A stretch of DNA of 64,000 nt, from the NCBI GenBank assembly GCA_902463725.1, contig CABQGK010000010.1:31599-95598 (forward strand), in the 5' to 3' direction. Each line of letters begins with the position of its first letter. Within the stretch, counting starts at the first letter, position 1. Both the position numbers and the translations under genes were made by a program. Source of the DNA: an uncultured Sutterella sp. GTDB taxonomy: Bacteria > Pseudomonadota > Gammaproteobacteria > Burkholderiales > Burkholderiaceae_F. Below, piece by piece: positions 1 to 8,700 of the stretch. The notes beneath the pieces were generated by a model, which saw only the letters and a program-made list of their open reading frames with translations, ran no database searches and was not told the DNA's origin.

Positions 1-109
1 AGGAAAATTTGGGCAGCGTTTTTGTTTTTCTCTCTCCCTCTGAGTCCTGCGGCAGCTGATTGACGACAAACGATTTTTTCACGATTTGTCAGCAATAAAG
101 GAAACCATC

Positions 110-892
110 ATGAATCAGCCGCTCATCCGCTCGCTTCTTATCTCTGCGCTCGCCCTCACTGGTCTTGCCGCAGGAAGCGTCAACGCCACACAACTCGACG
201 ACATTAAAGCCGCGGGCGTTATCACCGTGGGGACTGAAGGCAACTACCCACCCTATACCTATCACGATGACAAGGGCACGCTCACAGGGTTTGACGTGGA
301 ATTCTCCCGTGCGCTTGCCAAAAAACTTGGTGTCAAAGTCGAATTTAAAGAAACGCTTTGGGACGGCATGATCGCTGGGCTCGATGCCAAGCGCTTTGAT
401 GTGGTGATTAACCAGGTGGGCCCCACCCCAGCCCGTCAGGAAAAGTACCTCTTCTCCGTGCCGTACGTTTATGACTACGCGAGCGTCTTGGTGAACAAGA
501 ACAACACCGACATCCATAGCCTCGCTGATGTCAAGGGTAAGCGCGTCACGAGCAACCTCACGAGTAACTGGAGCGCGCTCGCTCGTAGCCTTGGTGCAAC
601 GATCGTCGAAGTGCCCGATGCCTCCGCGGGTTTCATCCTCGTCTCGCAAGGTCGTGCAGATGCCGCAATCAACTCGCAGATTGCGCTCGCGGACTTTCTC
701 AAAAAGCAGCCTCGCGCTAACGTCAAGATCGTTGGTAAGTCCGACGAACCACAGGTCGTAGCTGTCATGATCCGCAAGGGTAGCGACGATCTCAAGGCTG
801 CCATCGACAAAGCCATTGGCGAGCTGCAGGCTGACGGGACGATGAAGGAACTGTCGCTTAAGTTCCTCAACACGGACGTCTCCCACAAGTAA
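110..892 (+). CDS. Amino-acid ABC transporter, periplasmic substrate-binding protein (cystine-like)
   Basis: Exported solute-binding protein of the SBP_bac_3 family, about 260 residues, the usual length. The ATG at 110 is preferred because an AAGGA ribosome site lies just upstream and the protein then opens with a clean Sec signal peptide (two basic-polar residues, a Leu/Ala-rich core, cleavage near SVNA). A TTG at 86 in the same frame lacks these features. The mature part has the family pattern: V-G-T-E-G-N-Y-P-P-Y near the start, then L-T-G-F-D-V-E, and W-D-G-M-I-A-G-L. It is followed by a permease and an ATPase of the same polar-amino-acid class. Family-level similarity to TcyJ/YxeM-type proteins suggests cystine or a related sulfur amino acid; that substrate is inferred, not shown. 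Confidence 0.88.
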   Translation: MNQPLIRSLLISALALTGLAAGSVNATQLDDIKAAGVITVGTEGNYPPYTYHDDKGTLTGFDVEFSRALAKKLGVKVEFKETLWDGMIAGLDAKRFDVVINQVGPTPARQEKYLFSVPYVYDYASVLVNKNNTDIHSLADVKGKRVTSNLTSNWSALARSLGATIVEVPDASAGFILVSQGRADAAINSQIALADFLKKQPRANVKIVGKSDEPQVVAVMIRKGSDDLKAAIDKAIGELQADGTMKELSLKFLNTDVSHK

Positions 893-950
893 GGGAGCTG
901 CCAAGCTGCGCCGCGCCGCTCTCGCAGAGGGGCGCAGCACCTTCGGGGCG

Positions 951-982
951 CCCCTTCGGCCATGACGCACAGGCCGAAGGGG
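951..982 (+). other. Intergenic hairpin between binding-protein and permease genes
   Basis: Perfect 11-bp inverted repeat (CCCCTTCGGCC at 951-961, GGCCGAAGGGG at 972-982) with a 10-nt loop and no T-run after it. Hairpins in this position commonly protect the 3' end of the binding-protein message or partly attenuate read-through, giving more binding protein than membrane components. That role is inferred from position. The rest of 893-1081 shows no gene. Confidence 0.6.
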
Positions 983-1081
983 TTGACCCTCCACAAAAGT
1001 TCAATGCGCCCAGCGTGTCGAGTCTCTCGCTCAACACCCCCCCCTAGAGAGAGCGCAAAATTGAAAGAATAAGAACCCATC

Positions 1082-1744
1082 ATGGACGATCGCTTACTAC
1101 AACTGCTCACGGATTCCTTTTGGAATTTGCTCATTCCTGGCCTCACCGTGACGGTACCCCTTACCCTTGCGAGCTTTGCCCTTGGCTTAGCTGTCGCTGT
1201 TGCTAGTGCTCTCACCCTCGAAGCCCGCCTGCCGGTGCTCTCACAGATCATTCGTTTTTACGTATGGGTGATTCGTGGCACACCGCTACTGGTGCAACTC
1301 TTCATCATTTTCTATGGCTTACCCAACTTGGGACTCGTGATTGATCCGATCCCCTCGGCCATCATCGCCTTTACGCTTTCTGTGGGGGCATACTGCACGG
1401 AAACGATCCGTGGTGCGATTCGTGCAGTGCCCAATGGCCAAATTGAAGCAGGGGTATGCGTGGGATTGAGCTACGTGCAGATCATGTTTTTGATTGTGCT
1501 CCCGCAGGCCTTTCGTTCCGCATTTCCCGCGCTCTTTAATTCGTTCATTTCGCTTGTGAAAGATACGTCGCTTGCCGCAAACGTCACCGTCACCGAAATG
1601 TTCATGAGCGCGCAGCGCATTGCAGCACGAACCTATGAGCCGTTTTGGCTCTATATCGAAGTGGCCGTCATTTATCTCATCTTCTCGACGGTGCTCACCG
1701 CACTTCAAAACAAGGGTGAGCAGTACCTTAACCGTTATGCCTAA
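1082..1744 (+). CDS. Amino-acid ABC transporter permease
   Basis: Inner-membrane permease of the His/Glu/Gln/Arg/opine family, 220 residues, normal length. Hydrophobic segments alternate with loops, and the typical early motif R-G-T-P-L-L-V-Q-L is present (residues about 62-70). The EAA loop contacting the ATPase is visible around G-V-C-V-G-L-S-Y...L-P-Q-A-F-R. It sits between the binding protein and the ATPase; its TAA stop at 1742-1744 is 12 nt before the ATPase start, so the two are co-transcribed. It probably forms a homodimer, since only one permease gene is present. Confidence 0.9.
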   Translation: MDDRLLQLLTDSFWNLLIPGLTVTVPLTLASFALGLAVAVASALTLEARLPVLSQIIRFYVWVIRGTPLLVQLFIIFYGLPNLGLVIDPIPSAIIAFTLSVGAYCTETIRGAIRAVPNGQIEAGVCVGLSYVQIMFLIVLPQAFRSAFPALFNSFISLVKDTSLAANVTVTEMFMSAQRIAARTYEPFWLYIEVAVIYLIFSTVLTALQNKGEQYLNRYA

Positions 1745-1756
1745 GGAGAGCAAAAA

Positions 1757-2491
1757 ATGTTGAAGTTAACGGGCGTCAAGAAGGCCTTCAACGGGCAGAG
1801 CGTGCTCAAAGGGGTCAACCTCGAGGTCAATAAGGGCGATGTGATCGCCATTCTCGGTCCCTCAGGATCTGGGAAAACCACGTTGCTACGAATCGCTAAT
1901 TTTCTCGAACGCGCTGATGCGGGCAGTATGACGTTTGATGAGAAAACGCTCGATCTCGCCGCTGCCTCTAAAAAGGACATCGCCGACATTCGTAAACGTA
2001 CAGGCTTTGTCTTTCAAAACTACAACCTCTTTGCCAACTACACGGCGCTCGGAAACGTCACGCTCGGTCTCATGCACGGGCACGGCTTTTCCCGTGCCAA
2101 GGCGGAGGAAATTGCTCGGGCTGCGCTTGAAAAAGTTGGCCTTGCCGAGCGGCTTTCGCACTACCCGAGTCAGCTCTCTGGCGGGCAGCAGCAACGTGTG
2201 GGGATTGCCCGCGCGATTGCGCCCAACCCTGAAATTCTCTTCTTAGATGAGCCCACGAGCGCGCTCGACCCAGAGCTTATCATCGGCGTGCTGCAAGTCA
2301 TTCGTGAGTTGGCTGAAGAAGGGCGCACGATGGTTATCGTCACGCACGAAATGAACTTTGCGCGTCGCGTCGCGAACCATGTGGTGTTCATGGAAGATGG
2401 TATGGTGGTGGAAGAGGGTAGCCCCGAGGCACTCTTTACCAACCCGAAAAATGAGCGCACCCGTCAGTTTTTGACCGGACTGGGTCACTAG
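1757..2491 (+). CDS. Amino-acid ABC transporter ATP-binding protein
   Basis: Cytoplasmic ATPase powering the upstream permease, 244 residues. Visible motifs: Walker A GPSGSGKTT (residues about 35-43), Q-loop F-V-F-Q-N-Y, signature LSGGQQQRVGIARA, Walker B ILFLDEPTSALDP, and the switch histidine in V-I-V-T-H-E-M. The start ATG follows an AAGGAG site at 1743-1748 that overlaps the permease stop, consistent with translational coupling. Sequence class is polar amino acid transport (GlnQ/TcyN/YecC-like). A strong terminator follows at 2575. Confidence 0.93.
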   Translation: MLKLTGVKKAFNGQSVLKGVNLEVNKGDVIAILGPSGSGKTTLLRIANFLERADAGSMTFDEKTLDLAAASKKDIADIRKRTGFVFQNYNLFANYTALGNVTLGLMHGHGFSRAKAEEIARAALEKVGLAERLSHYPSQLSGGQQQRVGIARAIAPNPEILFLDEPTSALDPELIIGVLQVIRELAEEGRTMVIVTHEMNFARRVANHVVFMEDGMVVEEGSPEALFTNPKNERTRQFLTGLGH

Positions 2492-2574
2492 TGCGGCACG
2501 CTGCTGCCGCGCAACTCTCTGCGATCGTCCGATCCAGTCCGGCTTTTTCCTTCGAGTGAGAGGAAGTACATACA

Positions 2575-2616
2575 AAAATCGCGCCCAACGCAGTCGATGC
2601 GAGGGCGCGATTTTTT
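2575..2616 (+). terminator. Rho-independent terminator of the ABC operon
   Basis: AAAATCGCGCCC (2575-2586) pairs with GGGCGCGATTTT (2603-2614), a 12-bp stem followed by T residues. The A-rich 5' flank means it could also end transcription of the convergent gene at 2671-3162, so it is probably bidirectional. Confidence 0.88.
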
Positions 2617-2670
2617 GGGCTTTCGCACGAGACGCCTAATGGGCGCGCTCATCGCGAAATGCGAGATACA

Positions 2671-3162
2671 TTAATTCTTCGGCGCAATCATTTCCGCCGT
2701 TTTTTCGCGGGCATCATGGATCACCTCAGCTGCCTTGTCTTTACCAGCCTTGGCCTTTTCTTTGGTGGCGTCCCAAACTTCGCCCGTCTTTTCCTTGGTC
2801 TTATCCCACGCGTTTGATGTGGCATCCTTCGCGTCGGAAGCCTTTTCCTTCGTGGCATCAACCACGTCGCCCGTTACAGACTTGGTTTTATCCCAAGCCT
2901 TAGAGGTGGTCTTCTTGGTTTTATCCCATGCGTGACCCGCAGCTTCTTTTGCGTCAGCAGCCTTTTCCTTGGTGGCATCAGCCACATCGGAAGCGACCTC
3001 CTTGGTCTTGTCCCAGGCCGCGGCGCTCTTTTCTTTCGTGGCATCCCAAACGTTCGCAGCGCTTTCCTTCATACTGCTCGACTCGGCGGCAGCGACAGCG
3101 TTGAGCGAGAGACCTCCCGTCACGGCGACGAGGATGGCGGCCAAAATTGTCTTCTTCATCAT
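2671..3162 (-). CDS. Exported LEA-like amphipathic repeat protein
   Basis: 163 residues. The ATG at 3162 is chosen because an AGGA site lies 8 nt upstream and the protein then begins with a Sec signal peptide (M-M-K-K-T-I-L-A-A-I-L-V-A...). The mature protein is almost entirely Ala/Lys/Asp/Glu/Thr with a repeating block of the type W-D-K-T-K-E-K-A-S-D-V-x-D-A-T-K-E-K-A-x-D-A-K-E, seen about five times, with no Cys and no catalytic motif. This resembles group 3 LEA proteins: 11-mer amphipathic helices, disordered until dried or membrane-bound. A stress-protective periplasmic or envelope role is an inference. Longer frames upstream have no ribosome site and would bury the signal peptide. Confidence 0.75.
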   Translation of the reverse strand: MMKKTILAAILVAVTGGLSLNAVAAAESSSMKESAANVWDATKEKSAAAWDKTKEVASDVADATKEKAADAKEAAGHAWDKTKKTTSKAWDKTKSVTGDVVDATKEKASDAKDATSNAWDKTKEKTGEVWDATKEKAKAGKDKAAEVIHDAREKTAEMIAPKN

Positions 3163-3294
3163 AATTCGATTCCTCATAAGAGTTGGACGGCTCCCGCGGC
3201 ACTCAAGCGTAGCAACCGTTGTCGGGAGGTGATGCTTAGAAGGTAGCATGGAAGACACTCGCCAAATGTGAACATTCGTGAAGATTTGGGACAT

Positions 3295-3598
3295 TTGCGC
3301 GACCCGTCTTAGCTTGCATTATGCGCTTATGCACGACCGCTGTGTAGCAAAATGGGAAGCACCCACCGCAGTGACGCTAACCGTGCACTACCTCAGTCTG
3401 CTCGCGTCGAACGCCAGCCGCCACGTCCTCCAAAACGCCCGGGCAAACACCTTGCAGTTTTGACGCAGAAAGGAAAAGTTTTGACATCTCTCACGCATCC
3501 TTTTGCAAACGAGGTAAGTGTCGGGGCAGCACTCACCGTGCTGCCGGGTTCGCGGTGAGCGCCTTATTGAACCCAGTGAGCCTAGTAGGCTCCCAACA
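3295..3598. other. Intergenic region with a small inverted repeat
   Basis: No convincing gene. Short open frames here have no ribosome site and atypical composition. A perfect 8-bp inverted repeat GGCAGCAC/GTGCTGCC occurs at about 3524-3544 with a 5-nt loop and no T-run. The promoter of the LEA-like gene should lie at the low-coordinate end, but I cannot assign boxes with confidence. Confidence 0.4.
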
Positions 3599-3635
3599 CT
3601 AAAAAGGCGCTTTTCCTCGTTGGAAAAACGCCTCC
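3599..3635 (-). terminator. Terminator of the His-rich protein gene
   Basis: On the minus strand GGCGTTTTTCC pairs with GGAAAAGCGCC (one mismatch, 5-nt loop) and is followed by TTTTTA. It lies just downstream of the stop of the gene at 3658-3939. Confidence 0.75.
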
Positions 3636-3657
3636 TCGTGATAGCAAAAAAAGTGAC

Positions 3658-3939
3658 TTAGTGCTGGTGCTCGTGATGAGCGGAGGCACCCTCACTTGTT
3701 GCGTGGTGATCATGCTGATGCATCGCACTATGGTCATGCGCCAAAGCGCGCTCTTCTGATTGCTGCTTATCTTTGGCGTTTTCCATCTGCTTTTGCATCA
3801 TCGGGCAGCAGCTCTTTTTGTGCTCATGTTTAGCTTGTTCTACTGCTGGGGTGTCTTGCGTGCTGGGTTCCGCAGCAAAGCTAGGGCTCACAAAAACGAC
3901 CGTCAGGGCAGCGAGCGCTGCGCAGGTTAGGGTTTTCAT
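3658..3939 (-). CDS. Small exported His/Met-rich, probably metal-binding protein
   Basis: 93 residues. Clear Sec signal peptide (M-K-T-L-T-C-A-A-L-A-A-L..., cleavage after S-F-A-A) and a good GGAG ribosome site upstream of the ATG at 3939. The mature chain has a K-S-C-C-P-M-M motif near residue 43 and a C-terminal third rich in histidines and methionines (D-H-S-A-M-H-Q-H-D-H-H, H-H-E-H-Q-H). Such composition is typical of periplasmic proteins binding copper, nickel or zinc, as buffer or chaperone. No named family is recognised. It has its own terminator, so it is probably monocistronic. Confidence 0.72.
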   Translation of the reverse strand: MKTLTCAALAALTVVFVSPSFAAEPSTQDTPAVEQAKHEHKKSCCPMMQKQMENAKDKQQSEERALAHDHSAMHQHDHHATSEGASAHHEHQH

Positions 3940-4024
3940 TGGATTTCTCCTTTAGTGAATGGCGCGTGGTGGATCGAAGGAAGTGGTCGACTTCCTTTGG
4001 CATTCTACGGGGTCTCTTGCGATT

Positions 4025-4594
4025 TCACAAATTTTTCTCACCAAGGGCAGCGTGCCGCCGCTCATACCACGTGCGAAGGGTCTCTACCAACATCGACGCT
4101 GCAATCCCCGAAGCGATGCCCAAAAGGGCGCCTGCCATCACGTCGGTCGGGTAATGTACGAAGAGCGCCATACGGCTTACCCCCATTAAAAACGCAAGCG
4201 CGAATACCGGGATGGCCAATGGACTCTTTCTTACCCATAGGACCGTGGCCGCCGCAAAGGCAGCGGCGGTATGGCCCGAGGGAAAGGAAAAACTCTGAGG
4301 GCAAGACTGTAAAAAGTCTGGCAACATAACACTACAAGGACGCGGCCGTGCTACAAGCGTTTTGAGTAGGCCAGGCCCTAACATCGAGCTCAACGCAATG
4401 GCAAGTAACACAGCAAGCCCTGCCCAGCGCGACCGCTTAAAGCACAGCAACACCACACCGAGCACAATCCAGCATTCACCAAAATTTCCCGCACGACTCA
4501 CCCAATACATCACGGACGTGAGTCCTAATTGATGCGACAGATTGGCCACTCCCACTAGCGCCTGCGCATCCATCACTTGCATCAATCCAACCAT
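4025..4594 (-). CDS. PAP2-family membrane phosphatase
   Basis: 189 residues, integral membrane. The three phosphatase motifs are in order: K-T-L-V-A-R-P-R-P (KX6RP), P-S-G-H-T-A-A (PSGH), and S-R-M-A-L-F-V-H-Y-P-T-D (SRX5HX3D), with the catalytic His and Asp intact. Family members remove phosphate from phosphatidic acid, phosphatidylglycerol phosphate or undecaprenyl pyrophosphate; which applies here cannot be told. Hydrophobic segments flank each motif. The ribosome site is weak, so an internal Met a few residues in could be the real start. Confidence 0.88.
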   Translation of the reverse strand: MVGLMQVMDAQALVGVANLSHQLGLTSVMYWVSRAGNFGECWIVLGVVLLCFKRSRWAGLAVLLAIALSSMLGPGLLKTLVARPRPCSVMLPDFLQSCPQSFSFPSGHTAAAFAAATVLWVRKSPLAIPVFALAFLMGVSRMALFVHYPTDVMAGALLGIASGIAASMLVETLRTWYERRHAALGEKNL

Positions 4595-5738
4595 TACGTA
4601 ACACCCATGAGAGAATCAAACTAAAGATCTAATTTGATACCTCTTCTGACCTAATACACAAGGTCATTGTCGCATATCTCTCGAGTATACAGGTAAAAGT
4701 CATGGATTTTTCTGAACGAAATTATTTTTTGTTGCTTTATTAACTTTTCTCAATCCATACAGCGTGATAGCTTACGAACTAATTTTCTTTATAAATTTTT
4801 AAAGTCAATAATTCGATTGACTTGCTTGGCGCAATGCTTAGCAAAGCAGCTTTGCGGGCAAAGCCTCCTCGCCTCTCGATGGCCAGGAGCACACGCGTGC
4901 GATTGCACCTCGGCCCTCATCTTAAGGTTTGTCTAGTGCTGTGACATAGGCGCGCGAGCCTTGAGAACGAAGTGAGCTCGACAGCTTGTCGAAAATCTCT
5001 CGCGCAACGCACTCCATGAGTCGGGTTACCACCTAGAGGTTGCTTCGGTGAACACATCGGATGATCCATGGGATTTACTCTGCTGTTAGCGTCAAGACAA
5101 AATACAGATTCGTCCTAAGACGTGCTGCCGATTACTCAATGGTTCTGCGGCAAACCATCTGGATGCAATCATCCGCGAAGCACGTTCAAAAACCGCATGA
5201 TCCTGCCAACCTTGATCGCAGTGAGAATTCTTCCTCTCACTTCACGCATTAAACTGCGCAGTTTCAACACCTAGCCCAACTTTATCAAAATTCTTGAAAT
5301 TCGCGCTTAAACAGCGTCATCAAGCACCAGATGCATCGTAAAATTTACGTCAAAATCGTTGTAATTTAGACTAATAGTACATACTATACAAATATCATTA
5401 GTTCCTGAAATATATAGACTTTTAATGTAAATAGTTGCATTAGGAATACAGTGGTTTAAGATATTTACATCCTGTTAAATTAAATTCTATCAAATTGATA
5501 TTACGTAGAATTTAAACAATTAACCGTCATATTATGTATAATTCGCGTCATTCCTAGCCGATGATGACGGCATCTTCCCCTGCGATGTCTAGCTCATCTT
5601 GAGGGCTTACCTCTCTTAGCTGAGAATTTTTCGCTTTTTATCCCAAGCGCGCAAAAGAACTTGCGCTCAACAGGGCAATCTTTCTCGCTTGATCATCCCC
5701 ATCAAGCGAAGACCTTCCGACTACGATAGGAGAACGAA
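4595..5738. other. 1.1-kb non-coding stretch upstream of the autotransporter
   Basis: No gene that I can support. The first part (to about 5330) is of mixed composition with several short palindromes, for example GCAAAGC-A-GCTTTGC at 4841-4855. The second part (about 5330-5560) is strongly AT-rich with many TATAAT-like hexamers and probably carries the promoter and regulatory sites of the autotransporter gene. One weak 63-codon frame at 5061-5252 has no ribosome site and I do not call it. Confidence 0.5.
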
Positions 5739-8700
5739 GTGAACCGTATTTACCGCATTGTTTGGAATGACGTACTGAGTGTCTGGCAATGTGTGTCAGA
5801 GCTTTCCCGAGCGCATGGGAAACGCAAAGCAGCGGCAGTGTCCGCTGCTCCAATGGTGCATAAAGAGGTGCGCACAGCACATTTCAAACTAAGTGCGGCG
5901 GCAACCACTGTGGCGCTCTTGCTTGGCTTATCTCCAGCTTCTCAAGCGCTCGCCACCGCCTCATCCAACAACGGAACCGCTGGCCAGAACATTGGGGATG
6001 TTCATTTTGTTATTTCGAGAGGTGATGATCCAACAAAAGAAGCTGCCTACAACAAATTTGCGGATGTTTTCAAAAAAGTCAACCCTAAGTCCGACAACTA
6101 TGTTGCTGATGCAACATCGGGAACGAGTGGCAGTAACGGTACCGCGGGCAATTCTCCCGCACAAGGCAGTGCTGGGGCGGCTCAAACCATCAACATAGAC
6201 CGCACAATCTCACAGAACCTGTCTGCAGGTGGTGGTGTAAGTGGCGGCAACGGCAACAACGGGCAAAATGGTGGCGACGGTGGCAACGGCGGTCGCGGTG
6301 CGAGCCATGAAGAAGGTGGTCAACAAGTTCAATACACCAACAACTCAGACACAAATGAAATTGCCACCGCCAACTACCTCTCGTCTCAGCCTGTACCTGC
6401 TGATTTAGCTGGTCATACGCAAGGCGGCAACCAATGGGCTGGTTTCGTTTTCCACGGTGGACGTGGCGGTAACGGCGGCAATGGTGGTGATGGTGGCAAC
6501 GGTGGTGATGGCGGCAAAGGCGGTCAAGGCCAGAGCGCCTTAGCCATTGAAAGTGGCGCTGTGGTAACCGTCACAGCGGGTACGACCATTACTGGTGGCC
6601 GTGGCGGCAACGGTGGTAATGGTGGCAACGGTGGTAATGGTGGCGACGGCGGCAATGGTGGCAAGGGCGGTATGGGCGCCCTTGTCGTAGCTGGTGGCCA
6701 TGGGTTTAACTTAGATCCAATGAATAGAGCTGGAGCTTTTCAGGGCGGCGTTGGTGGTAACGCTGGCTACGGTGGCAATGGCGGCAAGGCTGGCAACGGT
6801 GGTAAAGGTGGAGATGGTGGCTATGGCGTGAGCGTTAATAGCAGCACTCTAGTCGTTGCTGGCACCATTTATGGCGGCAACGGTGGTACGGGCGGTGCTG
6901 CAGGGCAGGCTGGCACTGCAGGAAATGCGGGTCAAGTTGGCGCTGGTGGCAAGAACGGAGGTGTTTGGGATCCTGCTCTGAACTCTCAACTAGGCAGTGC
7001 TAGCAGTGGTTCCGTTCAGACTAATCCATCCCCCAGCACACCGAGTGACGCAACCGCTGGCACTCAGGGGCGTGGAGGTAGTGCCGTCAAGCTCGCTAAC
7101 GGTGGCAGACTCGTTCTTGAGAGCGGCGCCTCACTTGTTGGCGGAACCGGAAGTTCTCAGGGTTATGCTATTGAGTCTGACGGCGCCAATACTGTGGTCC
7201 TTAACACAGAACTCGGTAATGTGTCGCTCACGGGTGGTGTGAGAGGCTCAGGTAATACACTCGAATTAGGTGGCGTAGACAATCAAAACTACACGCTGAC
7301 CGCTACAGAGGTCTCTGACAAATTCACGCCGCGCAGTGGCACCTTCTTTAGTAAGCTCGTGAAGAAGAATGCAGGCTCAACCTGGACGATTCAGGGGGAT
7401 ATTTCTAATGAGTTCAGCGAGGCTATTGAAGTCAAAGAAGGAACCTTGAAGCTCGATAGCGGAAGTGTCTGGGATAAAGCGGTGGACGTCTCGGGTAGCT
7501 CAACACTTGTCTACGACAAGAACGCGACCGTGACTGGTTCGATGAACTTCTCTGGCAACACAACGCTTGAAACGAATAAGGAGCAGCTCTCAGGGTTTAC
7601 ACTTGATATCGCCTCTGGCTCGCAAGTAACCCTCAAGACAACAGAAGACTTTACGTCATCGGCTGACGTGAATAAGTTCCAAAACTGGACCATCGCGTCA
7701 GGCACGAGCACTGCCACGGGCGCCTCACAGTTGGCCAAGGGCAAAACGAGCGTGCAAGGCACGTCCAAGCTCATCGTCGAAAATGTTGCTCTCGGCGAGG
7801 ATCAGACGTTAGAGAAGACTGAGAGTACTGAGCTTACCTTTGCTGGCACAAGCAATTTTGACAACGGAACACTGACGATCCAGGGCAACGGTGCCAAATT
7901 TAAAGAGCAGGGAGCGATTCTTGAGACCGCCAAGGCTTCTGGCGATCTGATTCAGGATAACCTCTTTGGCAGAAACTCCCCGATCACGGTTGCCAACAAA
8001 GATAAGGCAACGCTGCGAAGCACTGGCGCTTTCACAGCTAAAGACGGCTTTGCGGCTCAGTTCAAAGGTTGGGACGTTACGGGCGCTAATTCTCGCGTAG
8101 AAGGGGCCGCAGAGCTCGCGAAAACCACACAAGTTATGGGTAGTGGGACGCTTTTTGCGAAAAACATTACGCTCGGCCATGATCAGACACTGGTGTTAAC
8201 AGGTAATGATGCACTGATCACATTTGAAGGCAAGACGAATCTTGATGATGGTTCGAAAGCCTTCATAGCAGGGAAATTCCAATTTGCTAATGAAGCTACG
8301 CTAGAAACGCACAAAGCCTCACTTGAGGCGATCTTTGGGACTGGACAGAACCTAATGCAAGACTCCCCAGGCGCTACGCTACAGACCAAGGGGGAAGGTT
8401 TCACCTCAAGCACTGCGGTCGGGAAATTTGGTACGTGGGAAGTGCTTGGCGCGGCCACGTCAGCAACGGGTGCAAGTGAGCTTGCTAAAGTCACCGATGT
8501 AAAGACGGGCGGGGAGCTTGCCGTTGATGCATTGACGCTAGGCGATACCCAAACGCTCAAGCTAACGGGAGGTGACTTGACCTTTAAGGGCGAGACCAAC
8601 CTTGACGCGGGAACCAAAGAATTTACCGATGGTGCCTACCGATTTGCTCAAGGTGCAACGCTTAAAACGCAAAAAGACTCACTAGCGACGTTATTTGGCG

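Noticed and set aside
5061..5252. 63-codon frame with a V-K-T-K-Y-R-F-V-L stretch resembling IS200-type transposases
   Set aside because: The match is a few residues long, later TnpA motifs (H-x-H and catalytic Tyr) are absent and there is no ribosome site.
6222..6960. Tandem GGTGGCAAC-like repeats as a possible CRISPR array
   Set aside because: Repeats are codons for Gly-Asn/Asp inside a long protein, unit length is 6-9 nt and there are no spacers. No CRISPR array was seen elsewhere in the window.
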